Assembly: GCF_016907955.1 (NCBI RefSeq)
Contig: NZ_JAFBCX010000005.1
Span: forward strand, 248,001 to 312,000
From: Lentzea nigeriaca
GTDB taxonomy: Bacteria; Actinomycetota; Actinomycetes; Mycobacteriales; Pseudonocardiaceae
Direction of reading: 5' to 3'
DNA: 64,000 nucleotides
Shown: positions 25,906-35,268 of the stretch, one piece after another
Layout: the number at the start of each line of letters is the position of its first letter
Numbering within the stretch: position 1 is the first letter of the stretch
The notes under the pieces: model-generated
Databases searched by the model: none
Seen by the model: the letters and a program-made list of their open reading frames with translations, nothing else
Told to the model about the DNA's origin: nothing
Made by a program: the position numbers and the translations under genes

Positions 25906-27012
25906 TCAGCCCTCGGCCGCGAGCTGCCCGCAGGCCGCCGCGATCTCCTGGCCCCGCGTGTCCCGCACGGTGCACTCCACACCCTGCTCCCGCACCCGCC
26001 GCACGAACTCCCGCTCCACCGGCTTGGGCGACGCGTCCCACTTCGACCCCGGAGTCGGGTTCAGCGGAATCAGGTTCACGTGCACCAGCTGCCCGAGGTG
26101 CTTGCGCAGCTTCTTGCCCAGCAGGTCGGCACGCCACGGCTGGTCGTTGATGTCCCTGATCAACGCGTACTCGATCGACACCCGCCGCCCGGTCTGATCC
26201 GCGTACCCACGCGCGGCCTCCAGCACCTCGGCAACGTCCCACCGCGTGTTCACCGGCACCAGCGTGTTGCGCAGCTCGTCGTCCGGCGTGTGCAGCGACA
26301 CCGCGAGCCGCACCTGCAGCTTCTCCTCGGTCAGCTTCCGGATCGCCGGCACCAGGCCGACAGTCGACACGGTGACCGTGCGCTGCGAGATGCCCAGGCC
26401 GTCCGGCGCCGGCGCGGTGATGCGGTGGACCGCCTCGATCACGCGCTTGTAGTTCGCGAGCGGCTCCCCCATGCCCATGAAGACGATGTTCGAGAGCCGT
26501 CCGGGACCGCCGGGCAGTTCGCCGTCGCGCATCGCCGCCGCGCCGAGCCGCACCTGGTCCACGATCTCCGCGGTCGACAGGTTGCGCTGCAGGCCGCCCT
26601 GGCCGGTCGCGCAGAACGGGCACGCCATGCCGCAGCCGGCCTGCGACGAGATGCACAGCGTCGCGCGGTCCGGGTAGCGCATCAGGACGCTCTCGATGAG
26701 CGTGCCGTCGTGTGCGCGCAGCAGGGTCTTCGAGGTGGTCCCCTCGTCACACGTGACTTTGCGCACGACCGTGAACAACGGCGGCATCAGGTCGGCGACG
26801 AGCTTCTCGCGCGAGGTGGCCGGGATGTCGGTCATCTCGGCCGGGTCGACGGTCAGGCGGCCGAAGTAGTGGTTCGACAGCTGCTTGGCGCGGAACGGCT
26901 TTTCACCAAGGGCCGCAACGGCTTCGGCACGCTGGGCAGGCGAGAGGTCGACGAGGTGGCGCGGCGGCAGGCCGCGCTTGGGCGCGTCGAAGACAAGGGG
27001 AAGCGAGGTCAT
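25906..27012 (-). CDS. rlmN: Dual-specificity 23S rRNA/tRNA A2-methyltransferase RlmN
   Basis: A 368-residue radical-SAM enzyme methylating C2 of A2503 in 23S rRNA and A37 of some tRNAs. The cluster motif CGMACPFC gives Cys127, 131 and 134; GMGEPLANY and a late Cys in QGVECTVRD fit the methyl-carrying cysteine. ATG at 27012 (MTSLPLVFD) matches family length; an upstream start would intrude into the divergent PadR region. Part of its body (26055-26467) is duplicated downstream and its 3' end is copied in inverted form, but this gene is intact. In M. tuberculosis rlmN is next to cdsA; here about 9 kb separate them. Confidence 0.96.
   Translation of the reverse strand: MTSLPLVFDAPKRGLPPRHLVDLSPAQRAEAVAALGEKPFRAKQLSNHYFGRLTVDPAEMTDIPATSREKLVADLMPPLFTVVRKVTCDEGTTSKTLLRAHDGTLIESVLMRYPDRATLCISSQAGCGMACPFCATGQGGLQRNLSTAEIVDQVRLGAAAMRDGELPGGPGRLSNIVFMGMGEPLANYKRVIEAVHRITAPAPDGLGISQRTVTVSTVGLVPAIRKLTEEKLQVRLAVSLHTPDDELRNTLVPVNTRWDVAEVLEAARGYADQTGRRVSIEYALIRDINDQPWRADLLGKKLRKHLGQLVHVNLIPLNPTPGSKWDASPKPVEREFVRRVREQGVECTVRDTRGQEIAAACGQLAAEG
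26055..26467 (-). repeat. 413-bp segment of rlmN shared with 24843-25255 (copy B)
   Basis: Copy B lies inside intact rlmN. Direct repeat at a distance of 1212 bp. Recombination between copies A and B would remove the 3' end of rlmN and the whole mazEF module together. Confidence 0.93.
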
Positions 27013-27071
27013 AGCACATCCAGTGTCCCATGAACCCACCGCCGACAAGACCGTTGCATCGCGATAGCTTC

Positions 27072-27081
27072 CGATATATCG
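27072..27081. promoter_or_regulatory. Putative PadR operator
   Basis: CGATATATCG, a perfect 10-bp palindrome 9 bp before the PadR start codon, in the 77-bp gap to divergent rlmN. AT-rich palindromes of this kind are common upstream of autoregulated padR genes; binding is inferred. Confidence 0.5.
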
Positions 27082-27089
27082 TTAGCGAC

Positions 27090-27614
27090 ATGATGATGAG
27101 ACCACACCACAGAGAGCACCACCAGAGGCATCGCCACGGGCCCTTCGGGGGCGGCAGGGGCGGTGGCAGGGGCGGTGGCAGGGGCGGCCGCCAGAGGCGC
27201 GGCAACGTCCGGGCGGCGGTTCTGTCGTTGCTGGCAGAACGGCCGATGCACGGCTACGAGATCATTCAGGAGATCGCCAGGCGCACCGGCGGCGGATGGA
27301 GCCCGAGCCCCGGCTCGGTCTACCCGACGCTGCAGATGCTCGCCGACGAAGGCCTCATCTCCGCGGAGGAGGAAGGAGGCAAGAAGTTGTTCACGCTCAC
27401 CGATCACGGCAGGACGGAGCACACGGCCCCGCCCTGGCGCGACATCGACATCCAGCTCGACCCGGTCGACGGCGAGCTGCGCACCGCGATCCGGCTGCTG
27501 GGCAGCGCGATGGAGCAGATCTCCCACGCGGGCACGCCCGAGCAGAAGGCTCGCGCCGTCGAGCTCTACAACGAGCTGCGGCGCAAGCTCTACGCCATCC
27601 TGGCCGAGGAGTGA
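27090..27614 (+). CDS. PadR-family transcriptional regulator
   Basis: 174 residues from the ATG at 27090. The N-terminal 38 residues are a His/Gly/Arg-rich tail with three GGGRG repeats, seen in several actinobacterial PadR proteins; its role is unknown. The PadR winged helix follows (VRAAVLSLLAERPMHGYEIIQEI, then SVYPTLQMLADEGLI and the wing KKLFTLTDHG). The C-terminal helix (ARAVELYNELRRKLYAIL) is the dimerisation part. No transporter is adjacent, so the target may be only itself. It faces the aldo/keto reductase tail to tail, 1 bp apart. Confidence 0.85.
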   Translation: MMMRPHHREHHQRHRHGPFGGGRGGGRGGGRGGRQRRGNVRAAVLSLLAERPMHGYEIIQEIARRTGGGWSPSPGSVYPTLQMLADEGLISAEEEGGKKLFTLTDHGRTEHTAPPWRDIDIQLDPVDGELRTAIRLLGSAMEQISHAGTPEQKARAVELYNELRRKLYAILAEE

Positions 27615-27615
27615 C

Positions 27616-28590
27616 CTACCACCGGTCGTGCACGTGCGGCCGGATCAGCTCGTCGTACACCGCGGCGACTGCCTTCTCGTCCACAGGCTCCAGATCAGCG
27701 GCACCTGAGTTCGCCCGCGCCTGCTCGACGTTGCGCGCACCGGGGATCACGACCGTGACACCGGGCTGGTCGATGATCCACCGCAACGCGAACTGCGCCA
27801 TCGAGGCGCCTTCCGGAACCAGCGGGCGCAACCGCTCGACGGCCTCCAGGCCGACCTCGTAGGGCACCCCGGAGAAGGTCTCGCCGACGTCGAACGCCTC
27901 ACCGTTGCGGTTGTAGTTGCGATGATCGTCAGCGCCGAAAGTCGTTGCCTTGTCGTACTTCCCGGACAGCAACCCGGACGCGAGCGGCACCCGCGCGATG
28001 ATCGCGACACCCGCCTCGGCCGCAGCCGGGAGCACCTCCTCGAGGGGCTTGAGCCGGAACGCGTTCAGGATGATCTGCACGCTGGCCACGTGCGGACGCC
28101 TGATCGCCGCCAGCGCCTCCTCGACCTTCTCCACCGACACGCCATAGGCAGCGATCCTTTGCTGCTCAACCATTTCGTCCAAGGTGTCGAACACCTCGTC
28201 CCGGCTGTACACCGGCGTGGGCGGACAGTGCAGCTGCACGAGGTCCAACGTGTCGACACCCAGATTGCGGCGGCTCCGGTCGTTCCACGCGAGGAAGTTC
28301 TCCCGGTTGTAGCCCTCCGTGGTCTGCGCCGGCAGCCGCCGCCCCATCTTCGTGGCGACGAAGACGCCATCCTTGCGCTCCTTGAGGAACCGCCCGACGA
28401 GCGTCTCACTGCGACCGTCGCCGTACACGTCCGCGGTGTCGAAGAAATCGACTCCCGTGTCGGCCGCGGCGTGCAGCAACGCGAGCGCCTCGCTCTCGTC
28501 CACCTCGCCCCAGTCGGCGCCGAGCTGCCAGCAGCCCAGCCCCACGACGCCGACCTGACGGTTCAACCTGCCTGCGATTCGCTTCTCCAC
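27616..28590 (-). CDS. Aldo/keto reductase family oxidoreductase
   Basis: 324 residues, a TIM barrel. The catalytic tetrad is visible: Asp in GVDFFDTADVYG with Tyr in DVYGDG, Lys in VATKMG and His in LVQLHCPP. The NADPH-binding end has VTVVIPGARNVEQARAN. GTG at 28590. It probably reduces a carbonyl compound; the substrate is unknown. It lies 18 bp downstream of the start region of the FN3 gene's 3' end on the same strand, with no sign of functional coupling. Confidence 0.88.
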   Translation of the reverse strand: MEKRIAGRLNRQVGVVGLGCWQLGADWGEVDESEALALLHAAADTGVDFFDTADVYGDGRSETLVGRFLKERKDGVFVATKMGRRLPAQTTEGYNRENFLAWNDRSRRNLGVDTLDLVQLHCPPTPVYSRDEVFDTLDEMVEQQRIAAYGVSVEKVEEALAAIRRPHVASVQIILNAFRLKPLEEVLPAAAEAGVAIIARVPLASGLLSGKYDKATTFGADDHRNYNRNGEAFDVGETFSGVPYEVGLEAVERLRPLVPEGASMAQFALRWIIDQPGVTVVIPGARNVEQARANSGAADLEPVDEKAVAAVYDELIRPHVHDRW

Positions 28591-28608
28591 GAACCAGAGC
28601 CTAATGCG

Positions 28609-31600
28609 CTACCAGCAGTCACGCGTGCCGCCGTAGGGCCCGAGGTAGCCGCCCCACCAGAGGTTGGCGTCCGTTTCGAACTTGTTCAGCCGCCACGGGT
28701 TGCCCGCGACCTTCGACGAGTAACCGGCCGCGATCGCGTACGCACTCACGAACCCTCCGTACGACGAGAAGAACGTCGTCTGCCACGTGTGCACGGCCTC
28801 GTGCCGGAGCAGTTGCTGCGAGTTGTTCTCGGCCACTCCCACGCCGTAGCTGCCGCGCAGGCTCAACTTCTCGTCCGCTTCACACCGGGTGAGCGTGTTG
28901 AGCCGTTCCTTGCTGCCCGGGAAGAAGAAGTAGTCACCGATCGTGATCGGCTGACCGGTGACCGCCGGGCTGAAGCCGAAGCAGACCCGCTGGCGGTTGC
29001 TCGTCGCGCATTCCAGGCCGAGCTTCTGCACGACCAGGTACGCGGCCGCGTTCGAGCCGTTGGTGATGTTCTGCCAGTTGTACTGGAAGTCCGGCATCCA
29101 CACGTTCGACGCGGCCCGCACGGTCGGCGAGTACACGGTGCCGGCCATGTTCGACATGGAGACGCGGAACTCCCACAGCGTGCCGACCGGACGCCGGTGC
29201 AGGTAGTCGCTCGTGCGGTTGGTGGTGGACAACGGGTACCACGGGCCGTTCTCGGACGCGTTGCGGACCTCCAGCGAGTAGAGGATGCCCGGCGTCGGGC
29301 TCGTCGCCCACCACACGTTCACCTTGGCGGTGTCACGTTCGGGCGCGGCGTTGATCCAGGAGGGCGCGACGGGTAACGGCGGCAGGGGTTTCACCGTCAC
29401 CGTGTTCGACGGGGCTCCCTGGCCGGCTTCGTTCGCCCCGCGCACGTAGAACGAGTAGTTGTAGCCGTTGAGCAGGCCGGTCGCGGTGAACGACGTGCCG
29501 TGCACCGGGTTCGGGAAGTAGAACCAGCTCGTCTGCCCCTGCGGCTGGAAGTACACCCAGTAGTAGTCGGCTCCGCCGCTCGGGTTCCAGCTGAGCAGCG
29601 CCCGTCCGTCCCCCGCGCTCACCGACAGGCCGCCGGGCGCGGAAGGCAAGGGCTGGAATGGTTTCGCGCTGACCACATTGGACGGTGGCGACTGACCGCC
29701 GAGGTTCGCCGCGGTCACCCGGAACTCGTAGGTGAACCCGTTGAGCAGACCGGTCGCGGTGAACGACGTGCCACTCGCCGGGTACTGGAAGTAGTACGAC
29801 TCGCTGTGGCCCTGCGGCCGGAAGTACACCCAGTAGTACACCGGTCCGCTGGGACTCGCGTTCCAGGTCAGCGTCACCTTCTTGTCCCCGGCGACGGCAC
29901 GCAGGTTCGACGGCGCTGCGGGCGGTGGTGGCACCGGCGTCGCCGCCACCACGTTCGACGCGCCGCTCTCCCCCGCGACGTTGCCGGAGATCACCCGGAA
30001 CTCGTAGCGGTGCCCGTTCGCGAGCGGCCGGACGGTGTGCGCCCACGCCTGCACGGGCAGCGGAAGCCGTTGCCACGCAACCTGTCCCGCTGTCGTGTCG
30101 CGGTACTCGACCCAGAAGTACGTGGCGTGCTCGACCGCGTTCCAGCCGAGGCCGACCTCGCCGTTGCCCGCGATGGCGGTCAACGAGGCCGCCGCGGGCA
30201 CGGGCGGCAACGGCCGGGCGCTCACCACCGGCGTCGTCCTGCTGTCACCGGACGAGTTCGTCGCGGAGACCTTGAACTCGTAGGTGTGCCCGTTGGTCAA
30301 CGGTTCCAGCGTCGCCGTCGGCGATCCGAACGGCACGTCGAGCTTGCGGAAGCCCTCGCCGATCGAGGCGTCCCGGTAGTAGACCCAGTAGTAGACGCTC
30401 CCGGAAGGGCTCGCCGTCCAGTTCAGCACCACCCTGCCGTTGCCGGGTGACGCGGTCAGGTTCGTCGGCGGGGCGGGCAGTCCGCCGCGCGACGTGATGC
30501 TGACGGTGTTGGACACGGGTCCGAGACCGCCCGCGTTCTCCGCGCGAACCTGGAACTCGTACACGTGGCCGTCGCGCAGCCCCTCCCAGCTCAGCGTGGT
30601 CTTGTCGGTCGGGAACGCGGCACGGGTGAACGCGGTCTCGCCCGCCGTCACGTCCCGCCGGTAGACCCAGTAGTAGAGGTTCGGCCCTGCCGAATCCCAC
30701 TCCAGGTCGACGCTGCCGTCACCGGCGGCGCCACCCCGCAGGTTGGCGGGAGCGGCGGGCAGCGCGTAGCTCGCGGTGGCGGACAGGACGTCGGAAGCGG
30801 GACCGTCACCGGCGAGGTTGGTGGCCGCGATCTTGAACTCGTACACGTGCCCGTGCGTCAGGCCGCCGGCGGCGAACTTGGCCTCACTTGCGGGGTACGG
30901 CAGCTTGGTGAAGCCCTGACCAGCGGTGACGTCCCGCTGATAGATCCAGTAGTAGACGCTCGGCAACGCGGTCCAGGCGAGCTCGATCTCGCCGGACGGC
31001 TTCGGTGTCGCGGTCAGTCCGGTGATCTTGGCGGGCAGCGGAGGCATCGGTTTCGCGGACACCACGGCACTTGCCGCGCCTTCACCGCCGTTGGTGATGG
31101 CGGAGACCTTGAACTCGTAGGTGTGCCCGTTGGCGAGCAGGCCCGCCGTGAACGACGTGCCGGACGTGATCGGGTACTCCAGCTTGGTGAAGTTCGACTC
31201 GCCCGCGGTCACGTCGCGCTGGTAGATCCAGTACCACGCGCCCGGCACAGCACTCCAGTTCAGCGCCACCGTGCCGTCGTCGGCGGCCGCGGTCAGACCG
31301 ACCGGCGCGGCAGGAGCGTCGTAGCGGGCCGTGGCCTGCGCGACCGCGCTGGCCGGACCCTCACCGCCCGCGTTGATCCCGCTCACCTTGAACTCGTAGA
31401 CGTGGTCCTTCAACAGCAGACCCGCCTGGAAGCTCGTGCCGTCGGTGATCGGGTACTGGAGCTGGACGAACGCCTCGCCCGCGGTCACGTCCCGCTGGTA
31501 CACCCAGTACCAGAGGCCGTCGCCCGCGGAATTCCACTGCAACTTCACGCTGCCGTCGCCCTGGGCGACGGCGGTCAGTCCGGTGGGAGCCGCCGGCTTG

Positions 31601-33519
31601 TCCCACCGAGCCGTCACGGAGACGACGCTCGATCGCCCCGACTCGACGTTGAACCGGTTGATCGAAGTGACCGCGAACTCGTAGACGTGCCCGTTCTGCA
31701 GCATGCCCGGCCGCGCCGCGGTGCCGTCGGCGACGGGGTAGGCGAGCCGCTTGAAGTCGGTCTCCCCTGCCGTCACGTCGCGCTGGTAGACCCAGTACCA
31801 AAGCCCTTCACCCGCGGACGACCATTGCAGATTCACGCTGCCGTCGTTCTGCGCGGCGGCGGTCAGCCCCGTCGGCACGGGCGGTGGCGCGACCTTCACC
31901 ACCGCCTGCACGACGTTGGACGGACCGCTCTGCCCGCCGCCGTTGCGGGCCAGCACCCTGAACTCGTAGGTGTGGCCGGGAACGAGATCGGTGACGGTGT
32001 AGCTCGTGTTGCTCGGGCTCGGGAACCACACCTCGGTGAAGTCGGCCTCGTTCGCGGTCACGTCGCGCCGGAAGATCTGGTACTGCGCGTTGCCGGTCAC
32101 GGCGTCCCACTGCAGTGCCACGTCCGCGTCCGCACCCGGTGTGGCTCGCAGGTTGGCGGGCGCCGGCGGAGGCGTGACGTGCGCGGTGACGCTGACCGTC
32201 GGCGAGAACCCGCCTTCGCCGTTCGCGTTGAACGCCGAGACCTTGAACTCGTAGGTGTGCCCGTCGCGCAGACCGGCGAGACCGTGCTCACCGGCTGTGT
32301 CCTGCTTGGGAGAGCGCGCGAAGTGCGTCTGCCCCGCCGTGACGTCCCGCTGGTAGACCCAGTAGCTCAGGCCGCTCTGGGCGTTCCAGGTGACCTTGCC
32401 GCCACCTTCGCTGTCGGTGGCCACCGCCGCACCGGAAGGCGCGGCGGGCACGGTCGACGGATCCGGTGTGGCGGGCGGCCATGGCACGTCGACGAACCGG
32501 GGCCGGTAGATCCGCGCGTCGCTGTAGTTGTCCCCGTTGTTGAGGCTGTTGTTGTTGTAGGACAACAGAAGCGTGCCTGGGCTCGCCTGTTCCTGGTGCA
32601 GCTGCGCGTCGTAGGGGAACTGCCAGCCGGAGCTGGTCTCCGGCTCCGGAGCCTTGTGCAGGTAGGTCGGCCCGGAGAACGGTCCGGTCGGGCTCGGCGC
32701 CGTGTACGCGACGAACCACGGGCCGAACGGCGTGTTGCCGTCGTGCGTGGCGAGCACGAACTGGCTGCCGATGCGCACCACGGAGAACGCGGTGCCGGCA
32801 CCGGAAAGTAGGCGCGCGGACTGACTCTCCTGCGCGACCCACGCGCTGCCGTTCCAGAACTCCCACGCGCCACCGAGGTTCGTCGTTCTGGCGACGTGGG
32901 CGAACTTGTAGCCCTCGGCGTCCTCGGTGCCGTAGACGTAGTCGAACCCGCCGTCCGACACGATCGCCGAACCCCAGCCGACCCGCTTGTCGAGCGTCAG
33001 GTCGGTGACGCTGGCGACCGCGAGCGAGGGCAGCGAGAACGTCACCAGCGCGGTGCCCACCCTGGCGAAGCCGAGAGGACCCTCGCCCGCCTTGCTGTAG
33101 CGCCCGTACAGCGCCTTCAGCACGCCGTCCTGCACCTTGGCGGAACCGACCCAGTAGAACTCGTCGGGGTTGGTGGCGTTGACGAGCGAGGTCGGGCTCG
33201 TCGACGTGCCACCGTGCAAGGTCTGCACGAGCTGGTCGCCCTGCTGCACGACGATCGAGTTGTGGATGAACGGCGCGGACTTCGGCCGCGAGTGGTCGGG
33301 GTTGACCGTGCCGAGGAACGTGTCGGAGAACAGCCACGCGACGCGTCCGTCTGGCAGCGGCACGGACACCGTGCTGTCGGCGCCGGTCCAATGCCCGCCT
33401 TGGTCACCGTAGGTGTTGAACAAGGCGTTGAGATCGGCCGACGGTGGCGCTGCGTGACCGGGTGGCGCGACGAGGACGCCCAGCAACAGCACCAACGACA
33501 GCAGGAACCGGCGTCTCAT
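28609..33519 (-). CDS. Large secreted protein: DUF4185/DUF5005-like propeller, twelve FN3 repeats, C-terminal HEXXH domain
   Basis: 1636 residues, the largest gene here. A Sec signal peptide (MRRRFLLSLVLLLGVLV, cleavage after GHAAP) starts at the ATG at 33519. Residues about 26-385 resemble the DUF4185/DUF5005 five-bladed propeller related to glycosidases. Twelve fibronectin type III repeats of about 92 residues follow (about 390-1475), most carrying the unusual core motif YWVYQRDVTAGE. The last 160 residues contain LLRHEAVHTWQT with HEAVH at 1573-1577 and a later FETDANLWW, so a zinc-metallopeptidase-like domain is likely. Possibly binds and cuts polysaccharide or protein outside the cell. 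The repeats may cause assembly problems. Confidence 0.85.
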   Translation of the reverse strand: MRRRFLLSLVLLLGVLVAPPGHAAPPSADLNALFNTYGDQGGHWTGADSTVSVPLPDGRVAWLFSDTFLGTVNPDHSRPKSAPFIHNSIVVQQGDQLVQTLHGGTSTSPTSLVNATNPDEFYWVGSAKVQDGVLKALYGRYSKAGEGPLGFARVGTALVTFSLPSLAVASVTDLTLDKRVGWGSAIVSDGGFDYVYGTEDAEGYKFAHVARTTNLGGAWEFWNGSAWVAQESQSARLLSGAGTAFSVVRIGSQFVLATHDGNTPFGPWFVAYTAPSPTGPFSGPTYLHKAPEPETSSGWQFPYDAQLHQEQASPGTLLLSYNNNSLNNGDNYSDARIYRPRFVDVPWPPATPDPSTVPAAPSGAAVATDSEGGGKVTWNAQSGLSYWVYQRDVTAGQTHFARSPKQDTAGEHGLAGLRDGHTYEFKVSAFNANGEGGFSPTVSVTAHVTPPPAPANLRATPGADADVALQWDAVTGNAQYQIFRRDVTANEADFTEVWFPSPSNTSYTVTDLVPGHTYEFRVLARNGGGQSGPSNVVQAVVKVAPPPVPTGLTAAAQNDGSVNLQWSSAGEGLWYWVYQRDVTAGETDFKRLAYPVADGTAARPGMLQNGHVYEFAVTSINRFNVESGRSSVVSVTARWDKPAAPTGLTAVAQGDGSVKLQWNSAGDGLWYWVYQRDVTAGEAFVQLQYPITDGTSFQAGLLLKDHVYEFKVSGINAGGEGPASAVAQATARYDAPAAPVGLTAAADDGTVALNWSAVPGAWYWIYQRDVTAGESNFTKLEYPITSGTSFTAGLLANGHTYEFKVSAITNGGEGAASAVVSAKPMPPLPAKITGLTATPKPSGEIELAWTALPSVYYWIYQRDVTAGQGFTKLPYPASEAKFAAGGLTHGHVYEFKIAATNLAGDGPASDVLSATASYALPAAPANLRGGAAGDGSVDLEWDSAGPNLYYWVYRRDVTAGETAFTRAAFPTDKTTLSWEGLRDGHVYEFQVRAENAGGLGPVSNTVSITSRGGLPAPPTNLTASPGNGRVVLNWTASPSGSVYYWVYYRDASIGEGFRKLDVPFGSPTATLEPLTNGHTYEFKVSATNSSGDSRTTPVVSARPLPPVPAAASLTAIAGNGEVGLGWNAVEHATYFWVEYRDTTAGQVAWQRLPLPVQAWAHTVRPLANGHRYEFRVISGNVAGESGASNVVAATPVPPPPAAPSNLRAVAGDKKVTLTWNASPSGPVYYWVYFRPQGHSESYYFQYPASGTSFTATGLLNGFTYEFRVTAANLGGQSPPSNVVSAKPFQPLPSAPGGLSVSAGDGRALLSWNPSGGADYYWVYFQPQGQTSWFYFPNPVHGTSFTATGLLNGYNYSFYVRGANEAGQGAPSNTVTVKPLPPLPVAPSWINAAPERDTAKVNVWWATSPTPGILYSLEVRNASENGPWYPLSTTNRTSDYLHRRPVGTLWEFRVSMSNMAGTVYSPTVRAASNVWMPDFQYNWQNITNGSNAAAYLVVQKLGLECATSNRQRVCFGFSPAVTGQPITIGDYFFFPGSKERLNTLTRCEADEKLSLRGSYGVGVAENNSQQLLRHEAVHTWQTTFFSSYGGFVSAYAIAAGYSSKVAGNPWRLNKFETDANLWWGGYLGPYGGTRDCW

Positions 33520-33611
33520 CGCGTACCCCCAGTAGTACGTCGCAGCGACGAAGCTGAGGGACTGTACATACGAGATCGCCCGGCACAACAGGCGCCGAAC
33601 GGCCTAGCAGC

Positions 33612-34355
33612 TCAAAGGATCAGCCCCTTGGGCTTACGCCGCACGTGCAGCCGGTACCCCACCGGGAAGCTCAGCCCGTCGATCGAGGCGATGGCCCACT
33701 CCGCGACCTTCGCGGAGAACTCGATGCGCAGCACGGATTCCAGGGCCTCACGGCTTTCGAACCGCCACTCGGCGGTGATGCGCCGAAGCGAGAAACCGTT
33801 GTCCGCGAAGAACTTCTCTACCGCGGCCGGGTCGTAGCGCGGTTCGTCGGCGCGCAGCCACGGCCCGTACGGATCGGCCGCACCGTCGAGGTCCACGATC
33901 GCGAGGGCGCCGCCCGGCCGCAGCACCCGGTCCGCCTCGCGCAGGCCGGGCTCGCAGCCCGGTCCGAAGAAGTAGGCGGTGCGGGCGTGCACCAGGTCGG
34001 CGGAGGCGTCGTCGAGCGGCAGCCGTTGCGCGGGCCCGGAAACGACGCGTGCGTTGGGCAGCGACGCCACGCGGTGCTTGGCGCGCACGACGAGCGGCGG
34101 ATGCGGTTCGACTCCGACGACCGATTTCGCGGTGCCGGCGAAGAGAGGGAGGTGGAAACCGTCGCCGCAGCCCACGTCCACGACGTCCAAGCCGTCGAAC
34201 GGACATTCTTCGTTCAACGCCGCCCAAATCGCGTTGTGCACGTCCTGCGCGCGGTTCTCGACCTCGTAGACGTCCGGCCAATGCCAGATGTTCGGGCTCG
34301 GCACCACATCGACCGGACGCACCGCGTTCAGCGCCGCCCGCACAAATCCCCTCAC
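33612..34355 (-). CDS. Class I SAM-dependent methyltransferase
   Basis: About 247 residues. SAM motif I is VVDVGCGDGFHLPLF, followed by an acidic VVGVEPH loop, a post-I motif VVSGPAQRLPLDDASADLVHARTA, and READRVLRPGGALAIVDLD, all typical of methyltransferase domain 11. The C-terminal 60 residues (ITAEWRFESREALESVLRIEF) are also seen in methyltransferases of unknown substrate. The start is uncertain: GTG at 34355 is chosen; the open frame to 34469 enters the divergent VOC gene. Function beyond methylation is not predictable. Confidence 0.8.
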   Translation of the reverse strand: MRGFVRAALNAVRPVDVVPSPNIWHWPDVYEVENRAQDVHNAIWAALNEECPFDGLDVVDVGCGDGFHLPLFAGTAKSVVGVEPHPPLVVRAKHRVASLPNARVVSGPAQRLPLDDASADLVHARTAYFFGPGCEPGLREADRVLRPGGALAIVDLDGAADPYGPWLRADEPRYDPAAVEKFFADNGFSLRRITAEWRFESREALESVLRIEFSAKVAEWAIASIDGLSFPVGYRLHVRRKPKGLIL

Positions 34356-34449
34356 GAAGACACTGTAGGGCCTCGATTTCCCGGTGACTGTACGAATTCG
34401 TCCAATTACGGCGTAGCGTATCCGCATCTCTTCCCAGCAGGAGGCGGCA

Positions 34450-35268
34450 GTGTCGATCGCTCCCAACACGCCCCAGCTCGCGCCGTTGCTCGGAGGAAGC
34501 CCGTGCTGGGTCGAGAGATCCGTCGACGACCTGAAGGCCGCGATCGAGTTCTACACCGGCCTGTTCGGCTGGCACTACGCCGACGACGCCGGGTACACCG
34601 TGGCGATGGTCGACGGCATCCCCGTCGCCGGGTTACCGCAGGGCGAACCGGAACCGTGGCGGTTGTACCTGGTCACGCCGCACGCGCGAGCCACCGCGGA
34701 GAAGGCCTTCCACCTCGGCGGATCAGTGCTGCGCAACCCCGAGGACGGCGCCGACCACACGCAGAGCACCGTGATCGCCGACCCGACCGGTGCCGTCGTC
34801 GGATTCCGGCACGTGCCGCCGGACTGGCGGTTCGGGATGGGCGGGCACGGCTCCTACGCGTGGGCCGAGCTCAACACCCGTGACGGCGCGGCGGCCGACG
34901 AGTTCTTCGGAGAGCTGTGCCACTACGACATCACGCAGATCGGCGACGGTCACCGGCTGGACTACGCGACGTGGTCCGTCGAGGGCACCGAGCTCATCGG
35001 CAGGCAGAAGATGGGCCGCGAGTTCCCGTACGGGGAGCAGTCGCACTGGATGGTGTACTTCAACGCCGCGCCGGAGATCGGTACGGACTCGGTGGCGTAC
35101 CGGGTGCTGGAGCTCGGCGGCCGGGTGACCGTCGAGCCCTACGACACCCCGTACGGGCGCATCACCGTCGTCGAGGACCACGCGGGAATGGCGTTCTCGG
35201 TGATCGACCAGTCTCGCGTGATCGAGGCGGGGCCGCGCATCGAGGCGGACGACCCGTACGACGACTAA
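34450..35268 (+). CDS. Two-domain VOC (glyoxalase-like) protein
   Basis: 272 residues with two vicinal-oxygen-chelate modules: SPCWVERSVDDLKAAIEFYTGLFGW at the start, and WAELNTRDGAAADEFFGELCHYD from about residue 138. Each half ends with a beta strand of the DPTGAVVGF or DHAGMAFSV type. Such proteins are annotated as glyoxalase/bleomycin-resistance-like or hydroxylases of unknown substrate. GTG at 34450 has a strong GGAGG site. Its TAA stop overlaps the stop of the convergent membrane-protein gene by 4 bp. Confidence 0.83.
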   Translation: MSIAPNTPQLAPLLGGSPCWVERSVDDLKAAIEFYTGLFGWHYADDAGYTVAMVDGIPVAGLPQGEPEPWRLYLVTPHARATAEKAFHLGGSVLRNPEDGADHTQSTVIADPTGAVVGFRHVPPDWRFGMGGHGSYAWAELNTRDGAAADEFFGELCHYDITQIGDGHRLDYATWSVEGTELIGRQKMGREFPYGEQSHWMVYFNAAPEIGTDSVAYRVLELGGRVTVEPYDTPYGRITVVEDHAGMAFSVIDQSRVIEAGPRIEADDPYDD

